From Haliclona indistincta (lineage: Eukaryota > Porifera > Demospongiae > Haplosclerida > Chalinidae), in assembly GCA_964017065.1 (NCBI GenBank), contig OZ024784.1, positions 10,459,152-10,523,151 of the forward strand: a stretch of 64,000 bases of DNA. Reading direction: 5' to 3'. Positions 39,901 to 51,900 of the stretch are shown here, in pieces. The position numbers were made by a program, and so were the translations under genes. Positions within the stretch are counted from its first letter, which is position 1. Each line of letters starts with the position of its first letter. Under the pieces are notes generated by a model, which ran no database searches, was not told where the DNA came from, and saw only the letters and a program-made list of their open reading frames with translations.

Positions 39901-42900
39901 TCTTTCCTTCAGCGTTCCTTCTACCATCTGTCGGACCTCATCTGCTGAGGCTGCCGTGAGCAACTCCAGTGTTTCAGCCAGTAGCCGTAGGTGCTTTACC
40001 TTCAACTTTCGGGAATTCAGTGGATGCACTTTTCCCTCTCCTGTACTGGGTCGCTGGGAGGAATCGCAGTGGCTGCTGGACTCTTTCCCCTCAGCCAACT
40101 GAGGACTTAGGGGCTCCTGGTCAGCCAATGAGTCTTTCTGGTTCAAATGTTACTGGTTTCTATTTTATAGTTCAACTATAGACACATAGAGGCCGTGCAT
40201 AACACAGCGACAAACAACACATAATGTGGCACATGAGTCCACAACTCCGTTACACTAATCTGCTTTACTAAGTAGCAGTACGGACAATCGCATGCTTTCA
40301 AGCATGCATGCTGCTATTCAGAAAAGGTATTTGAGTCGCCCTCTGAATGCCAATATTTATTATTATGGCCAAACAGTTAGTGAAAAGTATAGTTATGCAC
40401 AGAACTAGATATCGATAAAGTATTGCTACTACATTGGCTACATCATTACTCACATAACAGTATATCACCACTTTAACGCTTGAGCATATGAAAAAGCTAA
40501 GATGGTCAAAACCAACTACCGTAGATCTGGAAATTTTCGCATTTCCAAATTTTGTTCTATCAAATTTTCGGTGAATCTAATTTTCATCGTTAGCTCAGGT
40601 GTGCAAATAGTGCGCATTGATTAAACCAATGCGTGTAAAATTTCGCGTATTTTAATTTTCGTCGCAAGGACGAACGACGAAAATATTTTGATGCTGAAAA
40701 TTTCCAGATTTACGGTAGTAATTTGATAAAGCAAAGATACAGGTGATAGTTCATTTCCAGCCATTGTAGCCACCATATTAGATTGCAGTCACCCCTAAAT
40801 GTCTTTTCCACGCGGCAATGGCAATATGCTTTACTTTTGCCTGTTAGCATGATGATTATTTCTATCACTGAGTGTAACAAAATGTTTGTGGTACAGTATA
40901 ACAGCAAAATTGGTTTTTAAACTGCCGTGTGCTCTAGAAAGCCATTTTACTGGCATTTTGCTATTCTTCAAAAAATGTAAATGTTTACCAAACAATAAGA
41001 TGTCTAATAAGGAACTGTTAGTCATCGCCATGTAAACGAGTTTCAGTTTATTTATAATTCTTTTGTGGTTTTTCGTAAAAATTTGCACATTCTGTGAGTG
41101 AAAGGTGTTACATGAATCAGTTGTACAAGGGGTTCTTAGTGAATGTTTGTTTTTTGTTATTACTATACTTTTCCCTTCTTTTATTAGCTGATTCATGAGG
41201 TTTCTGAAGAAAATGGTGGTGTCATCATAAGCTTTCCTATGTCCAGTTCTACATCAGAGAAAGTTCTTCTCAAGGGTGCTCCTCAGTGTGTGGAAGGTGC
41301 TAAAGCTGCCATCAAGGAAATCATTGAAGATCTTGTGAGTAACACAGTAGCATTTTAACTGATCACTTACTTAGTTTGGACATAAATCTCAGTGAGATTA
41401 CAGTACTGCTCATGAGCAAGTTTACAACTGCAAATGTGTCTAGTCAATGTGTATTCATGGGTAAACTACGAGTTGCTCAAGAGCTGCTTGCTTCTGGCTC
41501 ACTTGTGAGTGTAAGCTTGCTTTTGAGCGGTATTTTATATTAGGAGCAAGCCAATAGCTTACAGAAATGGCATTTTTAGTTTGTTTTTTTTAGCCTATGA
41601 GGTTCTTTTTCTTGATGGCTCAATTAGTAATATAAACATTCTAGTTGGGACTAGCTGTCTGAGTTAGCAAGGTCATGGCCAAAGCAACCAACTTTTACTT
41701 GAGTGGGCCTCAGTATGCTTACATTTTTTGCATTCTTGTGTGCCCACTGCAAGGGTTTGGCAACGTTTGAGTCACGGTAATGACTTTTGTGGTTAACTAT
41801 AATTATTTAGACCATACTTCTGCAATTTGATTGGTCAACCAGAGGTGAACTAAATCCAGTAGACCACCGACCACCACTGATTTCACTATTGTACACCACA
41901 ACAAGATGGTGTTGTCAAGCGACTTTACACCACGATATTTCAAAAACGCACCATTGCTTGACTCTGGTAACTTATTACGGCTTTCTGCTACCTTGAGTAC
42001 TTCGATTGCTGAAGCGCAGGTAAGGTCTAAATGATGTGTTCTCAGAGTCTACAAGATTTTGCTCACATTAGAAACCGAAATAGACACCCTCGCGCTATGT
42101 GCTCGGGACATTTACAAACAATGGTTTCCGCAGTGATCTAAATTCTATAGATACTTTGAATCCATCATCTAACCTATAATATATTGTGGCTACTATGTTA
42201 TGAAAGCTCAAGAAAGTGATGCTATATATAGGTTAGACGATGGATTTGATGTGTCTACGGAATTTAGATCACTGCGGAAATCGCTATTTATAGATGTCCC
42301 GAGCGCTTAGCGCAAAGGTGTCTATTTCGTTTTTTGATGTGAGCAAAATCTCGTAGACTCTGGGAATCCATCGTGTTTAGACCATACCTGCGCTTTAGCA
42401 ACTGAACACTCAAGGTATTAGAGAGCCCTGAGAACTCACCAAGTGCTGGTGCGTTTTCAAAGAGATGGCAGTGTAAAATCTCGTGCACTATGCTTATTAA
42501 CGACGTGGTCATGTCATTTAAATCGTAACAGGATTAGTCACTATGGTATTTTGCACAATGTTAAATGCGGCTTTTCAAACAATTGACTTAACTGATAATC
42601 AGAATAGAAAGCCAGAATAGTCGGTTAATTTCGTGCCGTAGCTAGGTACATGTGTGCTGGTATTTAATTTAAAGTGGTGACTGCAATTGGCAGAAAATAG
42701 AGTACATGTAGCTATCACATGTATCTTTGCTGTATCAAATTTCTAGCTGCTTTTAACAAGTTCTGAAACGAATGGCACTTATTCGAATAGTCACAAGAAT
42801 ATTAGCTTGTAAGTGAGAACAAGAAAATGCATTTTTGTTCCAAGTTGCATACCACAATCAGGGCTTGGTGAACTGTTTACAATAACCTAAGCAGTGTAAA

Positions 42901-45900
42901 ATACCCTTTCAGCATTGTTCAGCAAATTCACTTGGTTGTAAACGAATATTATACAATAGAAATACTGTTAAGACAAATGAATATTCGTTTCAGCAATAGA
43001 AACTTTAAAACATTCCATGAATTTGTATTTGTGATTAAGAAATTGCACACTGTAGATATAGTTGTTTTGCCGTGTGGTCATGTATTTTTCTCTTATTTTT
43101 GTGACAAAATCATGTGACATGTTTTCTGTGGTTTGTAAATGCACTCCAAATCTTGGTTGTTGATTTTTGCACTATTCTCTGGACAGAATTTAGTAGCTCT
43201 TTCGAAGCAAATTGCGAATATTAATCAACCCATGGGTCGTTGAGCTGCAATGGCTGACAAAGTGGTTGTCAACAGTAGAAACACATCAATTATTGTTCAT
43301 GGAAGCAATCAGAGGCTGTGAACTTATTGGCAAGTCCGCTGCAGCCATTCTGATGCCTGACGTGATTTGCTATGTGAAGACTGGCGAGCAAAGTGGTATT
43401 TTGCAAATCCAATTTTTCAGTTGATGAAGAACTAAGAAAGTTACTATAATTATTTAAGTTGTCTCACAACAGGAAAGATTACTGGCTCCGGCTTAAGCAT
43501 GTTGTCTGGAGCTGTGCTACTTCCTACATTTCAGTCACCGGCATAGTGTACAAAAGGCTAGAAAAATATTTATCTTTAGTCTACGACAAACGGTCTACGA
43601 AATACAATATCGACGGATGAGTTCAAAGCTAGCGCCGCCACCCACACAATGGGACGTTAGGAATCATGTGTGTACACCCTAGAAAATCATGTATACACAT
43701 ACTATTGCTTCCAATCTCCTCTCGTGTAGGGAATTTTCTAGTTACCATAGCGATAGAATTAGGCGGAGTTAAGATCAGGAAAGTTTTCGTGGTGTTCTGT
43801 TTCCCACGGTGGGCATGTATTCTTTGAACTGGACAAAGCAGGATATAGTAACGTTTGGTCTCAAGTGGGGAAATCGACTTAAGTTAGGGAAACCACAGTA
43901 TTTTACCACTATTGTTTGTATACCCAGATGGTTCAATGTATTTTTGGGCTGCAGGATAAACAGCCTAGCCAGTAGGCGGTTTTGTACAGCTGCCTGATAA
44001 ACCAGCTGGCATTTGTTTTTCTCTTGATAATCACATGAAAGAAAGCCCAATCTTCTGTGTCACTGTAGTTTTTGTGGTTATGTTGAAAACAGTCATTTAT
44101 AATTATGATATGTACATAGCTTGCTTTCTAGTTAATTTTGTCAGCTGCCAAGAAATGTCTTGAGTGCATAGCATGAGGGTGTATGATTTATCTCTGTTTA
44201 TAAGGTAAAATAATTGATTTTATAGTGAATCTCGCTTCATCGTATAAGGTATTTATACCATAATGAGCTAAGCGTTGAAACATGCCCTGGTACCACTATT
44301 TTCATTATCTTACAGAGATAGTGCAAAACTTGTCTTTTCATTTTGAAAAGAATGTCAAAGTGAAGACACCATTTTAAGTGTCCTACTTTTTGTGGAACAA
44401 TGTTGTGAGTAATAAAATAAACCATCTCTTACAGGGCATTTTTGTCTTAGCTTTGCCATTAGAAGCGTTTTGAGGCTAAAGCACTGATAGTTTTGTGCAT
44501 CTATTGCTCTCTCTAATAATAGTAATTCAATTTTGTGTGCTATCATAAACTCACTAGGTGTTTGTACACAATTGTCCATGTGTACTCATAGATTATCATT
44601 CTTGTCTCTCAGCTATCAAATAGCCTTCCTTTGTTGTGTAAATTTTCAGCCTTATCTGATTTTTATCCCTCTGGTCAATGCTTATCACTTTTCAACACTA
44701 CTGTAGTCTCAACCATACAGCTCATTGGGAAAAACTGTCAGTTTTCTATGTAGCCCCTACTTCTAGAATACAGCTGCAACACATGATTTATTTTCTGCTC
44801 ACTTGAATTCCAACTTCAAAGAGTATTGCATTATTTCTTGTGGTACAGCTATTAGGATGAACACCTCACTTGTCATGACAATATTGAAACTGTTGGGAAA
44901 TGATAAACCAAGTTTAAGCTTATCCCTTTCTCTGATGCTTACCAGCTTAGTGTATTTTTTGTTTACAGTAGTTATATAGTTGAATTTGTAATGAATTTGT
45001 CTTTTATTAGTCATGTGCAGCTTGTAGCCTGTCGACTCATAATGAATCTTGCTTACACTAAAGCACAGAATACAAGTATTAAGTTATTGATCATGTCGTT
45101 CCACACAGGATAGGTGCATGCAATTTTGCATGAATCAGATGTGTTGTTTCACATTAATTTTCATCATGTGTTCTATGAAATCACTCACCCGAGAAGTACT
45201 CGGGTAAAAACTGATTGAGGATAAAATTGTTTAATTATCTGCATGGTTGTTTTTGGATAACCGCATGTTCTCAGATAGCCAGCCTTTTGGAATGAGTTGT
45301 GTACTGGGATAACGAGCGAGCGGAGTAAAACTGAGTGCACAAGAAGGCACAGGTACAGTTTCAACTCTCAGATTTGTGTTGTGTCGTGGAGTACTGATTG
45401 CATTGTTTTTCATTATCATAGTACTGTACGTTCTCACTTATCCAAACTCCTGTGGCCATAGAGTCTTGAAATGGTTTAGATAAGTGAAAAACATGTAGAT
45501 AATTCATAACCATGAGATTCACAAGCATATTGTTTTTACTCAAAAATGAACTATAGGTGTATGTAAGAGAGGGCAGTAATGGTATTTTAACCTTTTGCTT
45601 TGTTTATCGGCCTTTATGTTGGTGCTGTCTTGTAACTCTAAAGGAAAATAACTCCAGTTGAAATAGTAAGGCTACAATAGCTAAATGCCCAACGCAAACA
45701 TTACAGTGAGTGAGCGCGTGTGTCAGCCACATCAAACAAACTTGAGGCTACATAGACCAGTGTATGAGGCTGCCACTGCTACATGTGAAATAGCACCTAG
45801 AATAGTTATTGCTGTTCTTTATCACAACTTTAGTGCAGAGGGTATTGTTTTTGGAACTACACTGGAACCCCGAAAAAGGACATAACTTTATTCAAGGACA

Positions 45901-48900
45901 ATTGTAGTTCTTGAAAGTCTCACATGCCCACATTACTTGCCTTCAATATAATAACTAGCACCACTGCAAGTGCAATACAGGAATTATTGTGCGAGACTAA
46001 CACCCTGAGCGAAATAATCCTCGTATTGCACTCGCAACGGTGCTTTCACTGGTTAGTAGTACGAGAGGTTGACCAAGGTCAGTTTCTACCACCATGTTAT
46101 AGCTTTCCTGCCAGTGCTAGGTTTTCCCACCGTTTGCAATATAGAATGGCGCCTTGATAATTATGAGTGCTACAGGCATCTAACGAACGCTTGATAACGA
46201 TGGAGCAAACAGTGACACAACACAGCGCTCACCTTTAGGGATACTGGATTGCTTCAGCTTGCTGTCACAAAGGAATGGGAGAAATTGGCGGCTAAAACAC
46301 TTGCTGTTCTCCATAGAAAAGCTGAAAAAAAATCACAAAACCGTTGCAGAACAGTGATAAACTGTCTCCTCGTGCTTTGGCTTTAGCGTATAACCATGTT
46401 GATCAAGGGAGAACAGAGCTAACACCGAGCTGTATGATTCTTTTACTCTTAGAAGAACATGGAAAGTGCTTCGTGAATGGGCTAGTATACTGTATAATGT
46501 AGCGAGAATGCCCAAAAGAATACGGATTCCTTAGATTCTGGGGAATCGTCTGAGCACACGCACTAGTACCTTTGCAGTGTGTACCAGGCCTAATTTTTCG
46601 CCATTTTATTTCGTTGCGAAAAATTTGGCCAGGGGACCAGGCTGGTTGAGAACATGTGATAAAGCATGAGCTGAAGGCGTCTGCATTCGAGACTGCCTTT
46701 GACCCATCTAAGTATTTTTATATGACTAATGCACTGCCACAGTGGGATGTGTTTTAGAGCTTACCGTGCAACGTCGTGCCTGGCTGGAGCGCCTCTAAAA
46801 CTTAGTGTTGAGATGGCAAGTGGTCTTCACTTCATCCAATGCATCAAAATACTTGTACATTACAATTACTGAGCTTTGAATTTTTTACTAGTCAAATTGT
46901 CCAATAAGTTTTGTTGAGTTTTTAAATTACTTGTTTACAGCGGTTTCACTACTTCTTGCAGTGTCAACAGTAGAGTGTGAACCGCGTTCAAGCTGAGTGT
47001 TGCAAGGAGTAATAAAACTGCTGTATAATAATGTGTTGTGACCTGAAAGTCATGCTTGCGAATTTAAAACAGTACTGACCACCATCTTAAGAGAACCACA
47101 CTTAATATGAATACTTTGTTTCTATTTCCTATAGGAGGCTCAAGTGTCTATTGAATGTATCATACCACGTAAACATCATCGTGATGTCATGGGTCCCAAA
47201 GGATCTAATGTTCAGGGTGTCTCACAAGAGCACAATGTTACTATAAAATTTCCTGAACGAGAGAAAGAAAAAGAAGTAGCCACTAAAAGTCCCTCTGTTG
47301 CAGCTAAGGAGGAAGAGAATACGATTGAAGATGGACCAAATGATGATGACAGTGGAAAAACTGAAGCAGCAGCACCACCACCAACCGACCCACGAGATAT
47401 CATCATGATTACTGGTCATATTGAGAACTGTGAGGCAGCCAAGGAAGCATTGTTGGTATGGATACACCTAGCTATACTCACTATCTTAGCATAATTTTAG
47501 ACCCCAATCAGGTTGCGTAGCTGCAGGTCTCTAAAGCTCATAATGGAATCCCGCCACAGATTGTGTGTGGAGTTCTACTGAATAATTTTTATAGTGCTCG
47601 CATGTGCTTGCTCGTTGTTTGCGTCTTTTCTGTTTGGTGTTGCTATGGAAAGCGCACCCAATCTGGATCTACGCGATGTAGAAGCCCTTGCGCCATTACC
47701 ATAGCGCCCTCGCTATGCTTGGATACTATATAGCAACGGCTCTCGGGCTTCTAAATCACGTAGATCCTCGGATGCGCTGTCTATCTAATATTTATATTTA
47801 TTTATTTGGTAATGTATATGTGAAGGGTACACAATCACAAGCATTGTAATTTATCAGCTTTTGTATAATTATTCGATTTCCTGTGGTATTATACTTCCTT
47901 CCTGTGGTGTTAATATTGTCTTGGGAGTGAGGTGATCTTGGGTCCTTCCCCAGGAAAGGGGCTTGGTTGTGGGATACTGTGTTGATATAATGACTCACAC
48001 AATAATAGGTATTTTCTTGTACAGCCCAGTATGTATAATACCACATTTTGTTGTTGCCAGTTTTTGGCCAAGTTCAGATGCTTGGTAGTTAATGGAACCA
48101 GAGATGTGATAATGTTATACATGCTTTGATATGAGCATACCTCACTCAGCCTTCAAACTCAGAGAATGTTAGCAAGAGTTCCAAAACAACATTCTTCAAT
48201 ATGTTTTCCTTAATACACCAAGTGTACTCAAACGTCTAAAATGTCACAACTGCATTCTACTTTAAATTTGCTGCGAAACACTGTGTAACATTCTGAATAC
48301 TGAATGCTTTTCATTATCTTTGGTCAATCATTGTCCTTACAACAGTCATGCCAACATAGTCCTTACAACAGAACAAAATATACAGAGATTATTTTGCAAT
48401 TGTGTAATTTGTAAATGAAAAAGACTATTTCAATCCCAAGTCTGTGTCAGTTCTTAATAATCTACAGCAATATTAAATTTATAGTTGAAAATTTTTACTA
48501 TCTATGTAAGTTATGACAGTTAGATATTATAATCAACAGTCCATTGTTTTAGCCATAATTATATCGTCCAATATCATGATCAGGTGTGTATGTCTACACC
48601 CTGCCATGCTTTCTGCAACCACATTTGTTTGTCTTTATCCATTGTGGTCTGTGGTGTTGGACTATCCCCACAGTTAGTGGGTGTCATGATGTCAGCAGTG
48701 CATAACTGAAACATACCTTTTATCTGGAAAGTCCTTGGTACTATAGATCGTATTATTTTCGCGGACAATAATTACGTGATTTTTGCGAATATTTCTCAAT
48801 ACATGGAGTTAGCTTTAGTTTTGGTGCTTAACCGCGAAAAATTTTTGGTGAACTATGTTTTTGCTTCAAATTCGTGAAATATACAGGCCAAGAAAATGAC

Positions 48901-51900
48901 AGTGCAGAATGTCTCTATACTATGGTATATAATTTTGTCAAATTAATGGTTCTTTGGTGTCTTGCTATGTACACAAGGATGTATATGCAGGATATTGTGT
49001 TGATCTCACCACTTAACATAGACTTTATATCACCTTATTAACATACAATGTGATTGTCTGTCTGCCTCTCTGCCTGTCTGAAATAGTATGGCACCACATA
49101 AATTAATGGTTGTCTCTTCTACCAGGTTTGCCACCTTCTTCACCTTAATTTATTGCCACCTTCTTTTATCATAATAGTAATGTGTTCTGTGTCAACATGC
49201 ATCAAGCATTCTGACAAAAGTTTCAAAATGATTGCTTACATCAAATAGTATTATTAACTGTTTAAATTTCTTGATATTGAGCATAATAAGTAATGAGATG
49301 GCCTTCTTTCTCTCATAATGCCATCATGGCTCCTGTTGGTGACCTTGACTCTAGACCTTTGGCTTCCAAGCTACAGCAAGCCACATGGTATATATAAGGT
49401 GTTTATCTAAACTGATATTTCCTGTTCCTTGTAGACCAGTGGTTGAGGTAATATAAGAAACACAGGATAGACCACTAGACTGGTTGTCTATGGCAATGGT
49501 ATTGTCACTGCTTAACACATTAACTATAGTGTCATGGAGTACTTTATTGGTACATTCTTGTGAAATTGTAGTTTCCTGGTTGGGTTGTATCATTACACTA
49601 TTTTAAAGTCAAGTTTATGCACTCAAAAATTTGATTTGTGTTTTATAAGGATAAATTTGAAGGCGGAAAAAAGGGGGAAAATAAAATGAACAGGGTGTGA
49701 AGAGATTAAGGAAGCAGATATTGGCTACAACCACATGTTGGAAGCAATTTAGACATTCCATATAGACATAGAGCAGGTTTGTACAACTGTTTAGATGCAA
49801 TAGGAAATAAATGAACCGTGACAACTTCCAAAATAAGTGTGTTAAATCAGACAGTTACAACATGTTTAATGCTAGGTTTGTGCCAAAGTTTGAATGGCTT
49901 TGTAATGACCTGTGGACTCAAGTGCGACTAATGGTTGAGTTCTATAGAGCAGATTGCTTATAGATCTATTGTGATAATAGCAATTAGTAGTGATAGTAAA
50001 TATAAGGATGTTCTCATGATAATAATACACTAGAACTTCCTCTGTACCAGTGAACTTTACTCTCCCTTGTGCTGGTTATCAAACTGTTTATACTTGCAAT
50101 GTCAAGTATGGCAATGCATTGTATACAACAAAATTGACAAGGTCGTCATCACCTGTGTACTGTGTTGAATATTCAACAAGATACTTGCATCCCTAGATTC
50201 TAGTTAATATCTAATGAAAATACACTATCCTCGTATCCTGTGTGCATAACAACTATGTTGAGTGGTATAATCAGGGTAAGCCTGAGCGATCCCCACATTG
50301 ATGGTGATGTGTGACACGATGCGTAAAAAACTTTATATCTATCTGTCATGGTGTACGTATGTTGGCCCAATGTTCCTGAGAATTAGAACACGCCTATTCA
50401 ATCAAAACGTAGTGCACCGTGCTCAGCTCAATAACAACCGGTAACGCCCATTACTGTACACGCGGGAGCGTATAGTAGCTTAGGAGCTTAAACAACTCTT
50501 GATACATGATTTAAAACGGTAAACGCTGGCTTCTTGTCTGACAGTCTTGGACAGAGACGTTTCTCTCTATGAGGCAGCTACACGTTTAAAAAAGATAGCG
50601 TGTGTGTTGTAAAGCTAGAGGGCTCTCAGTAATGAGGAAGCTTGCCATTGCGTATATATATTATGTTGTTGTAATGTGCATTGCAAGTTGTTTGCTGCTG
50701 GCACTGGTGTTAATTTACTTTCAACTATGATATTCAGCCCACACTTCAAAGGAAACCAACCCTGTATAAATTAGTATAAAGCTGTGTGAGCTAAAACATG
50801 GCTTATACAGCACACACACATTGTTGGCCGTTTATAAATTGTAAATCTAACTCTGTGTGTAACTCCATCTAAATCAGATTATGGATGAAGTAGGTTTGGC
50901 TATGTGAGTTTGTGTTTGTTATTATGGTTTGCTGTCTAGTCAGCCACTTCCACCCACTTGTTCATCATCAAACTCTGGACCCTTTTGACCACTTCCTGCA
51001 ACTATTCTTAAGCCTTGATGCTCTCTTGTTTGTTTGGGAAAGAATATGTGGGTGGAGGGAAGTGCTCAGCCTAACACAGAAACTAAACTGGCTGTAAACC
51101 ATGGTTTCTTCATCAGAATAGATATCAGTACTGACCACAACACTAAGCTGTGTAGCAGGCAAGAGGGGGCAAAGTGGATTGATAAAAAATTGAGGCGGCG
51201 AAACATTTATAGGCGTTAAGAACAATGCTGGTATTGTATGACTCAAGAGAGCAAGAATAGTTCAAGGAGACGAGCACGCCTCCTAAATGGAACCCTGCAG
51301 TGTGTAGTGAGGTTACTGGCTTAAATAGCGATCCTTAAACAGAACTTATTTTGTAACTTTTAAATGAAAAGTGAGAATCTTTGAGCATAAGTTTGGCAGC
51401 CAAACTAGTGATGATAACGTGTGTTGTATTATTACAAGTAGGATCGTGGTAGCTTTTTGCCGTAGCACAGAAACAACAATAATTAATAAAACGTTTTTAT
51501 GGATGTAGCAAACAGTCTCTACACTAATGTGTTGTATTGTTTACTCACCAAAATTTTATTCACCATATGATTTTTTCAACTGGATCCTGATTGGCATACC
51601 TACCTCAAGATGGCTGGTATACCATCTAAAGATAACTTTGCAAAAAAGCTTCTTGTCTAGCCATGGGTATTCTGCGTACAGACAGTGTTCCAGTATGCAG
51701 TTAGTTGTCTAGTCACTGCCCCTCCAGATAATTGGATGGACTGTGTGGAGGATCTAGCAAAAATTCTTATTCATCTTCAGGCTATACAGCTAGTATTAGC
51801 ATTTCGACTTGAACACCTATGATTGATATAATTATATTAATGTTCATGCATGATTTCAACTCTTTCACCCCTAGAGAGCCACACAGTAGCTGTTTTAAGT

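Larger units (their letters stand above)
41335..47134 (+). other. Vigilin intron between KH11 and KH12
   Basis: It contains a long decayed palindrome (41946-42460), a compact hairpin (45957-46044) and a short CAG-ended MITE (46938-47023). The 42500-45900 stretch is AT-rich and shows no exon, RNA gene or clear repeat to me. Confidence 0.5.

Noticed and set aside
39414..40181. Plus-strand open frames of 67-103 codons opposite the retroelement
   Set aside because: They are antisense shadows of the gag-type coding sequence on the minus strand.
47212..47467. Minus-strand open frames of 64 and 81 codons
   Set aside because: They lie exactly antisense to the KH12 exon and reflect its codon composition.
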